Assembly: GCF_009831215.1 (NCBI RefSeq)
Contig: NZ_WUTW01000009.1
Coordinates: 62,001 to 126,000 of the forward strand
DNA from: Actinomadura rayongensis
GTDB taxonomy: Bacteria; Actinomycetota; Actinomycetes; Streptosporangiales; Streptosporangiaceae
Direction of reading: 5' to 3'
DNA length: 64,000 nucleotides
Shown one piece after another: positions 52,672-61,156 of this stretch (position 1 is its first letter; the number at the start of each line of letters is the position of its first letter). A program made the translations under genes and the position numbers. The notes below the pieces were generated by a model. The model did not search any database and was not told where the DNA came from. It was given only the letters and a program-made list of their open reading frames with translations.

Positions 52672-53559
52672 TCATCGCTCCACCCCGCTCAGCGCGCGGG
52701 CGGCGACGACGGCCTTCTGCCAGGTCGGCAGGGACATCCGCGAGGACAGCGCGATCGTCGGGTGCTCGGAGATCCGGTCCAGCAGCCGCCGGTAGATGCC
52801 CGACATCGCGGCGGTGCAGGCCGCGCTGCGGCGGTCCAGCAGGGGCAGCAGGCGCAGGCCGTCCAGGTACCAGGCGCGCGCCCGGTCCACCTCGAACCGG
52901 ACGAGCGCGTGCAGCTTCTCGGGCGGGTCGGTGAAGCGCCCGTCCGCGTCCTGGTCGAGGGTGCAGCCGAACCGGTCGAGCGTCTCGGCGGGCAGGTAGA
53001 TGCGGCCCGCGAGGCGGTCCTCCCGGACGTCGCGCAGGATGTTCGTGAGCTGGAGCGCGACGCCGAGCGCGTCGGCCAGCCGGCCCGCCTCGGCGTGCCG
53101 CTCGGTGCCGAACACGCCGAGCGACAGCCGTCCGATCGTGCCCGCGACCTGGCGGCAGTAGGCGAGCAGGTCCTCGAACGCCTCGTAGTGGGCGCCGCGC
53201 ACGTCGCTCTCGCAGCCGTCGATCAGCTCGCCGAACGCGTCCAGCGGGATCGGGTGATGCATGGCCGCGTCGGCCAGCGCCGTCAGCACCGGGTCCGCGC
53301 CGAGCGCCCCGATCCCGGCGCGGCCCGCGACGACGTCCTGCAGCGTGTCCAGGCGCCGCCGCGCGTCGGCGAGCATGTCGAGGCGCGCCTCGGCGGGCTC
53401 GGGGCCGTCGCCGATGTCGTCGACGCGGCGCGCGAACGCGTAGATCGCACTCATCGCGCGGCGCTTGGGGGCGGGCATCAGCCGGATGCCGTAGGCGAAG
53501 TTGCGCGCCTCCTCCCGCACGACCCGCTCGCAGTGCTGGTAAGCGTCGGCCACCGTCAT
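52672..53559 (-). CDS. hpnD: Presqualene diphosphate synthase HpnD
   Basis: 295 residues. Trans-isoprenyl head-to-head synthase motifs: FAYGIRLMPAPKRRAMSAIYAFARRVDDIGDG (first Asp motif), LGVALQLTNILRDVREDRLAGRIYLP (second motif), and the AGTIGRLSLGVFG segment. It condenses two farnesyl diphosphates to presqualene diphosphate. It starts 4 bp after hpnC ends. It is distinguished from HpnC by the fuller NILRDVRED motif. Confidence 0.93.
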   Translation of the reverse strand: MTVADAYQHCERVVREEARNFAYGIRLMPAPKRRAMSAIYAFARRVDDIGDGPEPAEARLDMLADARRRLDTLQDVVAGRAGIGALGADPVLTALADAAMHHPIPLDAFGELIDGCESDVRGAHYEAFEDLLAYCRQVAGTIGRLSLGVFGTERHAEAGRLADALGVALQLTNILRDVREDRLAGRIYLPAETLDRFGCTLDQDADGRFTDPPEKLHALVRFEVDRARAWYLDGLRLLPLLDRRSAACTAAMSGIYRRLLDRISEHPTIALSSRMSLPTWQKAVVAARALSGVER

Positions 53560-53563
53560 CTGA

Positions 53564-54418
53564 TCAGCCCCTTCCCAGAGCGGACGCCCAGCCCGCCAGC
53601 GTCCGGGCCCGGCCGGGCCGCAGCCGCCGGCCGAGCACGTCGTGGCGGCCCCGGTCGAGCGCGGCCAGCGTCGCCCGGCCGCCCGCGACGTAGCCCGCGA
53701 CGGCGAGCCGCGCCCACCCCGTCAGGCCCGCCAGCAGCACCGGCGCGCCCTCCTCCAGCAGGTCGCGCGCGCGGGACGCCTGCAGCGCCACGACGCCGCG
53801 CAGCCGCGCCGGGGTGTGCGGGAGCGCCAGGTCCTCCTCGGCGCAGCCGAACCGGCGCAGGTCCTCGCCGGGGAGATAGATCCGTCCGCGCGCGTAGTCC
53901 TCTCCGACGTCCTGGCAGTGCTCGATCACCTGGAGCGCGGAGCACACGCGGTCGGAGGCGTCCACCAGTTCCGGCGTCGCCCGCCCGAACACGTGCAGGA
54001 CGATCCGTCCCACCGGCTCGGCCGACAGCGTGCAGTACTTGAGGAGTTCGTCGAACGTCCCGTAGCGGTCCACGACCTGGTCCTGGCGGTTGGCCTGGAC
54101 GAGGTCGCGGAACGGCTCGGACGGAATTCCACGGGCCTTCACGGTGGGGGCGAGCCGCCGCATCTGCGGCAGGCGCGGCTCGCGCCCGGCGTAGACGGCG
54201 TCGAGTTCGTCGTCGATCAGATCGAGGAGGGCGGGCCGGCGCTCGGGGGGCGCCTCGTCGCCGATGTCGTCGACCAGGCGGGCGAAGCCGTACACCGCGC
54301 GCAGGTCGGCGCGGTGCCGGGCGGGCAGCACCCGGGCCGCGACCGGGAAGTTCTCGCGGGAGACGAGCACGTCGAGCGTGCGGTCGTGCTCGTCGAAGCT
54401 CCAGCTCGGGGCCGCCAC
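53564..54418 (-). CDS. hpnC: Hydroxysqualene synthase HpnC
   Basis: 284 residues from a GTG with AAGGGAC upstream; the frame could start at 54445 but has no ribosome site there. Motifs: SRENFPVAARVLPARHRADLRAVYGFARLVDDIGDEAP, EPVGRIVLHVFG, ALQVIEHCQDVGEDYARGRIYLPGEDLRRFG. EHCQDVGED in place of the HpnD motif is the HpnC pattern. It converts presqualene diphosphate to hydroxysqualene. First gene of the hopanoid operon; the promoter should lie in the 198-bp gap to the tRNA-like gene. Confidence 0.93.
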   Translation of the reverse strand: MAAPSWSFDEHDRTLDVLVSRENFPVAARVLPARHRADLRAVYGFARLVDDIGDEAPPERRPALLDLIDDELDAVYAGREPRLPQMRRLAPTVKARGIPSEPFRDLVQANRQDQVVDRYGTFDELLKYCTLSAEPVGRIVLHVFGRATPELVDASDRVCSALQVIEHCQDVGEDYARGRIYLPGEDLRRFGCAEEDLALPHTPARLRGVVALQASRARDLLEEGAPVLLAGLTGWARLAVAGYVAGGRATLAALDRGRHDVLGRRLRPGRARTLAGWASALGRG

Positions 54419-54615
54419 GATGTCCCTTCGTCCGATGATCAGCACTGTTCAGCGTCGCCGAGTCCCGGATGGGAGAAACACCGGCCGAGGTATGCGGCCC
54501 TTAAAATGGCGGATCTTGAAAACCTTCCTCGTCCCGCCCGCGTGCGGCCGTCGTGCCGGGAAAGATCACGAACGGCGCGCGGAATGTCCGGGATGTCGCT
54601 ACGCTCCTGCGCGGT

Positions 54616-54691
54616 GGGGCCGTAGCGCAGAGGTCGTCGCGCCCAAGCTGCGAGCTGGAGGACGTCGGTTCGAATCCGACCGGTCCCACCA
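54616..54691 (+). tRNA. Atypical tRNA-like gene with degenerate anticodon arm
   Basis: 76 nt with encoded CCA. The acceptor stem GGGGCCG/CGGTCCC pairs fully (one G-T), T8-A9 are present, the D stem GCGC/GCGC is perfect, and the T arm GTCGG-TTCGAAT-CCGAC is perfect. The anticodon arm is odd: CCAAG-CTGCGAG-CTGG closes only with a bulged A, giving a loop with U33 and anticodon GCG (Arg). In strict positional numbering the triplet would be TGC (Ala) in a mismatched stem. A TACGCT -10-like box lies 10 bp upstream. It could be a pseudo-tRNA or a specialised tRNA; identity is unresolved. Confidence 0.65.
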
Positions 54692-54717
54692 CCCGACCGT
54701 TCACGCGAAGGAGCACC

Positions 54718-56058
54718 GTGGGTTCCGGCTCCCCCGGCGGGCCGCCCTCGGCCGACGATCTCGCCGCGTGCCTGCGCGTCCTGGAGCTGGCGCGCGACGC
54801 CGGTCCCGACGATCCGGCGTTCGCGGCCGTCCGGCAGGCCGTCGGGGTCGTGTACCGCGCGGAGAAGAAGGCCCGCCGGGCGGCGCGCCGCACCGAGCGC
54901 CGCGCCCGCGACCTGGACGTCCTCGCCGCCGCCACGCGGTTCCGCGAGCAGGATCCCGCGCCCGTCCCGGAAGTCGCGGGAGAGCCCGTCGGCACGCTCG
55001 TCGCCGCCCGCTCCTGCTACGTCTGCAAAGAGCCGTACCGGACGGTCGACGCCGACTACCACCAGCTCTGCCCGGACTGCGCCGCCGAGAACCGCGTCCG
55101 CCGGCACGCCCGCGCCGACCTGACCGGACGGGTCGCGCTCGTCACCGGCGGCCGGATCAAGATCGGCTTCCAGCTGGCGCTGAAACTACTGCGCGACGGC
55201 GCGGAGGTCCTGGTCACGACGCGGTTCCCGCGCGACGCGGCGCGGCGGTTCGCGGCCGTCCCGGACGCGGCGGACTGGCTGGACCGGCTCCACGTCCGGG
55301 GCGTGGACCTGCTCGACCTGGCGTCGGTCGCGGGACTGCTGGACGCCGTCCACGCGCGGTTCGACCATCTGGACGTCCTCGTCAACAACGCCGCGCAGAC
55401 CATCCGGCGCCCGGCCGCCTACCACCGCGAGGTCCGCGAGCGCGAGGCGCAGCCGCTGCTGGGGACGGCCGCCGACGTGGACGTCGCCGCGCCGCGCGCG
55501 CTGCCCGTCCCGGCCGCCGACGCGTTCTTCCCGGCGGGCCGCACGGACGAGACCGGCCAGCCCCTCGACCTGCGCCCGGCCAACAGCTGGACGCTCCGCC
55601 TCCACGAGATCGACCCGGCCGAGTGGATGGAGACCCAGCTCGTCAACGCGTTCGCGCCGTTCCTGCTGACGTCGCGGCTGCGCGGGCTGCTGGCCGCGTC
55701 GCCCTTCCCCGACCGGTACGTCGTGCAGGTGTCGGCGATAGAGGGCAGCTTCGCGCGGGCCGGCAAGACCGTCCGGCACGCGCACACGAACATGGCCAAG
55801 GCGTCGCTGAACATGCTGGTCCGCACGGCCGCCGCCGACTACGCGGCCGACGGGATCCACATGACGAGCGTCGACACCGGCTGGGTGACCGACGAGCGGC
55901 CCCATCCGGGGAAGGCCGCGCAGCGGGCGGCGGGGTTCCGGCCGCCGCTGGACGTCGTGGACGGCGCCGCGCGCGTCTACGACCCGATCGTGCGCGGCGT
56001 GCGCGGGGAGCGGCTGTCGGGCGTGTTCCTCAAGGACTACCGGCCCGTCGCGTGGTGA
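54718..56058 (+). CDS. Zinc-ribbon SDR-family oxidoreductase
   Basis: 446 residues from a GTG behind GAAGGAG, 26 bp after the tRNA-like gene. Residues 1-95 are helical with a charged stretch. A four-Cys zinc ribbon follows near 100-122 (CYVCKEPYRTVDADYHQLCPDC). From about 135 there is a full SDR: GRVALVTGGRIKIGFQLALKLLRDG, DVLVNNAAQTIRRP, VQVSAIEGSFARAGKTVRHAHTNMAKASLNMLVRTAA. The catalytic Tyr position is replaced by His (HAHTNMAK keeps the Lys). A long insert lies at about 235-290. Oxidoreductase activity is uncertain. It heads an operon of LRR, ankyrin, AAA+ and VWA proteins. Confidence 0.85.
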   Translation: MGSGSPGGPPSADDLAACLRVLELARDAGPDDPAFAAVRQAVGVVYRAEKKARRAARRTERRARDLDVLAAATRFREQDPAPVPEVAGEPVGTLVAARSCYVCKEPYRTVDADYHQLCPDCAAENRVRRHARADLTGRVALVTGGRIKIGFQLALKLLRDGAEVLVTTRFPRDAARRFAAVPDAADWLDRLHVRGVDLLDLASVAGLLDAVHARFDHLDVLVNNAAQTIRRPAAYHREVREREAQPLLGTAADVDVAAPRALPVPAADAFFPAGRTDETGQPLDLRPANSWTLRLHEIDPAEWMETQLVNAFAPFLLTSRLRGLLAASPFPDRYVVQVSAIEGSFARAGKTVRHAHTNMAKASLNMLVRTAAADYAADGIHMTSVDTGWVTDERPHPGKAAQRAAGFRPPLDVVDGAARVYDPIVRGVRGERLSGVFLKDYRPVAW

Positions 56059-56071
56059 GAAGGGGACGAAC

Positions 56072-57193
56072 ATGACGCCTGTACGCTGCCCGGCGATCGA
56101 GCATCCGGACGTGCCCCCCGCCGATCCGGCCGCGCTCGCGCCGCTGCTGGACCGGCTGGCCGAGGGGGCGCCGGTCGCCGCCGACGAGGCGTTCCCGGTC
56201 GGGACGCTGCGCGGCGACGGCCGGGTGGACCTGTGCAAGCAGGGCCTCGGCGCGGCGGGCGCGGCGCGGCTGCTGCCGGTCGCGGCGCGGTCGCCGCACG
56301 CCGCGCACCTGCTGCTCGGGACGAACGCGATCGGCGACGCGGGCGCCCGCGCGGTCGGTGATGCGCTGGCCGACGCGCACGGGCTGCGGACGCTCTACCT
56401 CGGCTGCAACCGGATCGGCCCGGACGGCGTCGCGGCGCTCGCGGACCGGCTCGGCCCGGACGGGACCGTCCGGGCGCTGTGGCTGAAGCGCAACCCGGTC
56501 GGGGACGCGGGCGCCCGGTCGCTCGGGGCGATGCTGCGCCGCAACACCGCGCTGCGCACGCTCGACCTGGTCAACACCGGGCTCGGCCTGGACGGGCTGC
56601 GGGCGCTGCTGGACGCGCTGACCGTCCGGGAAGCCCCGCTGGAGCGGCTGTTCCTCGGCGGCAACGGCCTCGCCGCGGACGCGGCCCCGCTGCTGGCGGC
56701 GCTCGTGCGGGACGCGGGCGTCCGCGAGCTGTACGTCCCCGCCAACCATCTCGGCGACGCGGGCGCGGCGGTGCTGGCCGGGGCCGTCGCGGCGGACCGT
56801 CCGGTGCGGCTCGGGCTCGGCGGCAACGGGATCGGGCCGTCCGGCGCCGTGGCGCTCGCCGGGGTCCTGGACGGGCTGGAAACGCTGGACCTCGGCCGTC
56901 CCGCGTCGGAGCGGGCGCTCGGCGCGCCGCCGAACACGACCGGCGACCGGGGCGCCGCCGCTCTGGCCGAGGCGTTGCCGGGGAGCCCGCTGCGGCGGCT
57001 GGAGCTGCGGCACACGGGCGTCACCGGACGCGGCGCGAAGACCGTCCTGGCCCGGATGGACGCGACGCGGCTGGAGTACGTCGGGTTCGGTCCCGGCGTG
57101 CCGCGCCGGGTGAAGCGGGAGGTCGCGACGCGGCTGCGTCCGGCCGAGCGCGCCCACGCGGACCTGCGCGCGATCGGGAGCGTCTACCGGTGA
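56072..57193 (+). CDS. Leucine-rich repeat protein, ribonuclease-inhibitor type
   Basis: 373 residues, ATG after AAGGGGACGAAC. From about residue 50 there are at least eight repeats of about 28 residues in the pattern LRTLYLGCNRIGPDGVAALADRL, VRALWLKRNPVGDAGARSLGAML, LERLFLGGNGLAADAAPLLAALV, VRELYVPANHLGDAGAAVLAGAV, as in RNase-inhibitor/Gala-type LRRs. It lacks a signal peptide and is likely a cytoplasmic protein-binding scaffold. It starts 13 bp after the SDR and its stop overlaps the ankyrin gene start (GTGA). Confidence 0.92.
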   Translation: MTPVRCPAIEHPDVPPADPAALAPLLDRLAEGAPVAADEAFPVGTLRGDGRVDLCKQGLGAAGAARLLPVAARSPHAAHLLLGTNAIGDAGARAVGDALADAHGLRTLYLGCNRIGPDGVAALADRLGPDGTVRALWLKRNPVGDAGARSLGAMLRRNTALRTLDLVNTGLGLDGLRALLDALTVREAPLERLFLGGNGLAADAAPLLAALVRDAGVRELYVPANHLGDAGAAVLAGAVAADRPVRLGLGGNGIGPSGAVALAGVLDGLETLDLGRPASERALGAPPNTTGDRGAAALAEALPGSPLRRLELRHTGVTGRGAKTVLARMDATRLEYVGFGPGVPRRVKREVATRLRPAERAHADLRAIGSVYR

Positions 57194-58812
57194 ACCGGGC
57201 GGTGTACGACGTCGCGCCGGTGGAGCTGCGGTCGTGGGAGCGCGTCCGGCGGTACGCGGTGCCGCGCCGGGTCATCGAGCGCGCGACGGAACGTCGGCTG
57301 GCGGGCGACTGGCGCGGCGCGTGCGCGGCGGCGGACGTCGCCGTCGATTTCACGCTGGACGGGATCGCCCGCGGGCACGGCCGGGCGTTCGCCGAGGCGC
57401 TGGAGGACGACCTCCTGAACCTGGCGCCGGACCTGCTGCGCTGGCACTTCCCGCGCATCCTGCACGGCCGCAGCACCATGGCCACGGGCCGGACGGTGGA
57501 CCTCACCGCCGGCGGGCCCGTCCTGCGGGTCGTCGGGCCGCGCATCCCGGACGGGCCGCAGGGGCTCCGGCTCGTCGTGGCGCGCGCGCACGCCGCGCCG
57601 CCCGACGACGGCCTGCACGAGGACTGGTCGGAGCTGCGGTTCCTCTGGGACGCCCGCCGGGCGGGCGACGCGCTCGCCTTCTACGGCGACGGCACGCGGA
57701 TGCCGTTCTTCCACCCGGACGGGACGCCCCTGACCCCGGCGGAGCTGCCGTCGTCGGCGCCGTCGCCGACGGACGCCGTCCGGTTCGCCGAGTGGGCCGC
57801 CGCGCCGGGCGGGCTCGCCGCCGCGCTGGACGCGGCCGGGATCAAGGTGCGCGACGTGTCGCTGGAGCAGGTCGCGCGGCGGTTCCCGCACGTCCCGCTG
57901 CTGGCGGCGGCCATCCGGCGGCGGGGCCGCGCGATGCTGCTGGACGACTGGCGGCCCGTCCTCGCGGAGACGGGCGACGACGGGACGCCCTCGATCGTCC
58001 GGAGCGACGACTACCTCGGCGACAAGACCCCGCCGCCCCTGCCCGGCCCGCTGTGGACGCTCCCGCCCGACCTGATGCTGCTGCGCGCGGGCCTGCTCAC
58101 GCCCGACGAGCTGCACCCGCTGGTGCGTTCGGCCTGCTTCCCGGCGCGCGGCCCGGCGGACGGCCCGGTCGGGCCGCCCGATCCGCCGCGTCCGGTCCCG
58201 GTGCGGGTGCGGTGCGGGAGCGCGTGGCACGAGATGCGCCCGGCGGACGGCGGGTTCGCGATGCCCCACACCGCCGACGAGCAGCGCAGGGAACGGGCGA
58301 TGCGCGCGTTCGGCGGCGCGGTGACGGGCTGCTTCGAGATCCACGAGCGGTGGCGGACGGGCCGGGGCCGCCTCCCGAAGGGCCTGCGGGCGCAGCGCGC
58401 GGACCTGTTCCTGCGCGCGCAGCACGGCGACGCCGACGGCGTCCTGGACCTGCTCGACCACGGCGTCGACCCGCACGTCCGCGACGCGCGCCGCCGCACC
58501 CTGCTGCACCTGCTCCCCTGCCTGGACCACGCGCGGCTGCTGCCCCGCCTGCTCGACCTGGGCGCGGACCTGGAGGCGCGCGACCACGTCGGGCGGACGC
58601 CGCTGGCCGTCGCCGTCGCCGAACTCGGCTCGACGGACCTGGTCGCCGCGCTGCTGGCGGCGGGCGCGCGCATCGACCCGGTGGACGACGAGGAGGGCTC
58701 CCTCGCCGACCTCATCGACCGCTGGCACCGCACCGACCTGCTCGACCTGCGCGCCCGCGTCGCCGCCGAGCACCCCGACGTGATCGCCGGCTACTGGAGT
58801 GAACGTGACTGA
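57190..58812 (+). CDS. Ankyrin-repeat protein with long unique N-terminal region
   Basis: 540 residues from a GTG overlapping the LRR stop. The first 400 residues match no family known to me (ERVRRYAVPRRVIERATERRLAGDWRGACAAADVAVDF; LLNLAPDLLRWHFPRILHGRSTMATGRT; LWTLPPDLMLLRAGLLTPDELHPLV). Residues about 415-530 are 3-4 ankyrin repeats (ADLFLRAQHGDADGVLDLLDHGVDPHVRDARRRTLLHLL; LLPRLLDLGADLEARDHVGRTPLAVAVAELGSTDLVAALLAAGARIDPVDD). It is a probable protein-interaction subunit of the same complex as the LRR protein. It overlaps the ATPase gene by 8 bp. Confidence 0.88.
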   Translation: MNRAVYDVAPVELRSWERVRRYAVPRRVIERATERRLAGDWRGACAAADVAVDFTLDGIARGHGRAFAEALEDDLLNLAPDLLRWHFPRILHGRSTMATGRTVDLTAGGPVLRVVGPRIPDGPQGLRLVVARAHAAPPDDGLHEDWSELRFLWDARRAGDALAFYGDGTRMPFFHPDGTPLTPAELPSSAPSPTDAVRFAEWAAAPGGLAAALDAAGIKVRDVSLEQVARRFPHVPLLAAAIRRRGRAMLLDDWRPVLAETGDDGTPSIVRSDDYLGDKTPPPLPGPLWTLPPDLMLLRAGLLTPDELHPLVRSACFPARGPADGPVGPPDPPRPVPVRVRCGSAWHEMRPADGGFAMPHTADEQRRERAMRAFGGAVTGCFEIHERWRTGRGRLPKGLRAQRADLFLRAQHGDADGVLDLLDHGVDPHVRDARRRTLLHLLPCLDHARLLPRLLDLGADLEARDHVGRTPLAVAVAELGSTDLVAALLAAGARIDPVDDEEGSLADLIDRWHRTDLLDLRARVAAEHPDVIAGYWSERD

Positions 58813-59974
58813 CGCGCTGGATGCTGCTGATGAGTTGAACCGGCGGGTGGTGGCGGCGCGGACGGAGCCGGGGCGGTCGGTGCAGTTGGAGGCACTGTCG
58901 CTGGCGGTGATCGCGAACCTGCCGGTGCTGCTGTGGGGCGAGCCGGGGATCGGGAAGTCGGCGGGGCTCGAACTGCTGGCCGGGACGCTCGGCGTGCCGC
59001 TGGAGACGGTCATCGCGAGCGTGCACGAGCCGTCCGACTTCGCGGGGCTGCCGATCATCGGCGCGGACCCGGCGGCGGACGGCGTACCGATGGCGCCGCC
59101 GGACTGGGCCGTCCGGGTCGCGCGGGACGGCCGCGGGCTCGTGTTCTTCGACGAGCTGTCGTCCGCGCCGCCCGCCGTGCAGGCCGCGCTGCTGCGGGTC
59201 GTGCTGGAGCGGCGGGTGGGGAGCCTGGCGCTGCCGCCGGCGGTCCGGATCGTCGCCGCCGCGAACCCGCCCGCGAGCGCCGCCGACGGCTGGCATCTGA
59301 GCCCGCCGCTCGCGAACCGGTTCGTCCATCTGCGCTGGACGCACGAGCCGCGCACGGTCGCGCGGGGCCTCGCCGGGACGTGGCCCGCGCCGCCCGTTCC
59401 GGTGGTGGACCCGGCGGCGATCTCGGGCGCGGTGGCGCGGGCGCGCGGCGTGGTGTCCGGGTTCCTCACGGCTCGTCCGGGTCTGGCGCACCACCTTCCG
59501 GCGGACGCCGAGGCGCGCGGCGGAGCGTGGCCGTCGCCGCGGAGCTGGGAGATGGCGCTGCGGCTGCTGGCCGCCGGGTACGCGACGGGCGCGCGGCCCG
59601 AGGCGGTGTCGGCGGCGGTGGTCGGCGCGGTCGGCGACGGCGCGGGCCTGGAGATCCTGGCGTATCTGGAGGAACTGGACCTGCCCGATCCCGAGCGCGT
59701 CCTGGCCCGTCCGGAGGCGTTCGCGCTGCCCGAGCGCGGCGACCGCCAGCTCGCGTTCCTCACCGCCGTCGTCGCGGCCGTGCAGGGCGAGCCGACGCGG
59801 GAGCGGTGGGAGGCGGGCTGGGCCGTGCTGGCCAAGGCGGTGGACGCGGGCGTCCCGGACGTCGCGGCGCGCGCGGCGGCCGACCTCGCGGCCCTGCGGG
59901 ACACGTCCTGGCCCGTGCCGGACGGCATCGACGGGTTCGTGGACCTGCTGCAACTGTCCGGCGCGTTCGGTTGA
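58805..59974 (+). CDS. MoxR-type AAA+ ATPase
   Basis: 389 residues from a GTG with GGAG upstream; a GTG two codons earlier is also in frame. Walker A GEPGIGKS, Walker B LVFFDELSSAPPAVQAALLRVVLERRVG, sensor 1 VRIVAAANPP and arginine-finger region HLSPPLANRFVHL. The C-terminal helical lid spans about 230-380. MoxR ATPases work with VWA-domain partners to remodel or activate client proteins; the next gene encodes such a partner with TGATG coupling. Clients may be bound by the LRR and ankyrin proteins of the operon. Confidence 0.94.
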   Translation: MTDALDAADELNRRVVAARTEPGRSVQLEALSLAVIANLPVLLWGEPGIGKSAGLELLAGTLGVPLETVIASVHEPSDFAGLPIIGADPAADGVPMAPPDWAVRVARDGRGLVFFDELSSAPPAVQAALLRVVLERRVGSLALPPAVRIVAAANPPASAADGWHLSPPLANRFVHLRWTHEPRTVARGLAGTWPAPPVPVVDPAAISGAVARARGVVSGFLTARPGLAHHLPADAEARGGAWPSPRSWEMALRLLAAGYATGARPEAVSAAVVGAVGDGAGLEILAYLEELDLPDPERVLARPEAFALPERGDRQLAFLTAVVAAVQGEPTRERWEAGWAVLAKAVDAGVPDVAARAAADLAALRDTSWPVPDGIDGFVDLLQLSGAFG

Positions 59975-61146
59975 TGGACCGGACGAAGCTGCTCGCCGCC
60001 CGCTACCGCGCGGCGACCGATCGTCCGTACCTGGCGTCGGCGCTGTACTCGCTGACGATCGTCCCGACGTCCGACGTCCCGACGATGGGCGTGGACCGGC
60101 ACTGGCGCTGCTACGTATCGCCCGCGTTCGTTGCCGCGACGCCCGTGCCGGAGCTGGCGGGCGTGTGGATCCACGAGGTCGCGCACCTGCTGCGCGACCA
60201 CCACGGCCGCGCGGCGCGGCTGCCGGCGTCCGCGCAGGGCGACCCGGCGCGGATCAACCTCGCCGAGGACTGCGAGATCAACGACGACCTGCTCGCCGAC
60301 GGGCTCGCGCTGCCCGCCGGACGCGTCGTCCCCGGCGACTACGGCCTCCCGCGGGGCCGCCTGTTCGAGGAGTACATCGCGGGCATACCGCCGCAACCGC
60401 ACGCGCACGACTGCGGGTCGGGCGCGCACGGCGTGGCCCGTCCGTGGGAGCGGCCGGACGCGGGCACGCCGGGCGTCGGCGACGTCGAGGCCGCCGCGCT
60501 GCGCCGCGCCACCGCCGAGGCGATCCGCGCGCACCAGCGGGCGCGCGGGACCGTCCCGGGCGGCTGGAGCCGGTGGGCCGCGACGGTCCTGGAACCCGTC
60601 GTGGACTGGCGCCGGGTGCTCGCGGGCGCGGTGCGCGAGGCCGTGGCGTGGGCGGCGGGCGCGGTGGACTACACCTACCGGCGTCCGTCGCGGCGGACGG
60701 CGGCGCTGCGCGGCGTCGTGCTGCCGAGCCTGCGGCGTCCGCTGCCGCGCGTCGCGATCGTCGTGGACACCTCGGGCTCGATGGGCGACGACGAACTGGC
60801 CGCCGCGCTCGCCGAGGTCACCGGCGTGCTGCGCGAGGTCGGCGTGCGCGGCAACCGGGTGAGCGTGCTGGCGTGCGACGCCGACGTCCGGGCGGTGTCG
60901 CGGGCGACGTCGGCGGCGGACGTGACGCTCGCGGGCGGCGGCGGGACGGACATGCGCGTCGGCGTCGCGGCGGCGCTGGCCGTCCCGGAGCGACCGCAGG
61001 TCGTGATCGTCCTGACGGACGGCCTCACGCCCTGGCCCGCCGAACCGCCCGCCGCCCGGCTCATCGCCGCCGTCCTCGGCGACGCCCCCGCGCCGCCCGC
61101 CTGGATCGAGACGGTCCGCGTCCCGGTTGTCAGACCCGGCGGGTAA
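59974..61146 (+). CDS. Zincin-like/DUF2201 and VWA-domain protein, MoxR partner
   Basis: 390 residues. The N-terminal part holds a putative metallopeptidase motif, WIHEVAHLLRDHHGRAAR (HExxH at about 65-69), then INLAEDCEINDDL (a conserved downstream acidic helix). The C-terminal third is a VWA domain with an intact MIDAS: VAIVVDTSGSMGDDELAAAL (DxSxS), GGGGTDMRVG (Thr) and VIVLTDGLTPW (Asp). VWA proteins next to MoxR ATPases act as adaptors or metal-binding effectors. Catalysis by the HEVAH motif is unproven. No signal peptide or membrane helix. Confidence 0.9.
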   Translation: MDRTKLLAARYRAATDRPYLASALYSLTIVPTSDVPTMGVDRHWRCYVSPAFVAATPVPELAGVWIHEVAHLLRDHHGRAARLPASAQGDPARINLAEDCEINDDLLADGLALPAGRVVPGDYGLPRGRLFEEYIAGIPPQPHAHDCGSGAHGVARPWERPDAGTPGVGDVEAAALRRATAEAIRAHQRARGTVPGGWSRWAATVLEPVVDWRRVLAGAVREAVAWAAGAVDYTYRRPSRRTAALRGVVLPSLRRPLPRVAIVVDTSGSMGDDELAAALAEVTGVLREVGVRGNRVSVLACDADVRAVSRATSAADVTLAGGGGTDMRVGVAAALAVPERPQVVIVLTDGLTPWPAEPPAARLIAAVLGDAPAPPAWIETVRVPVVRPGG

Positions 61147-61156
61147 CGTCCGGCGC

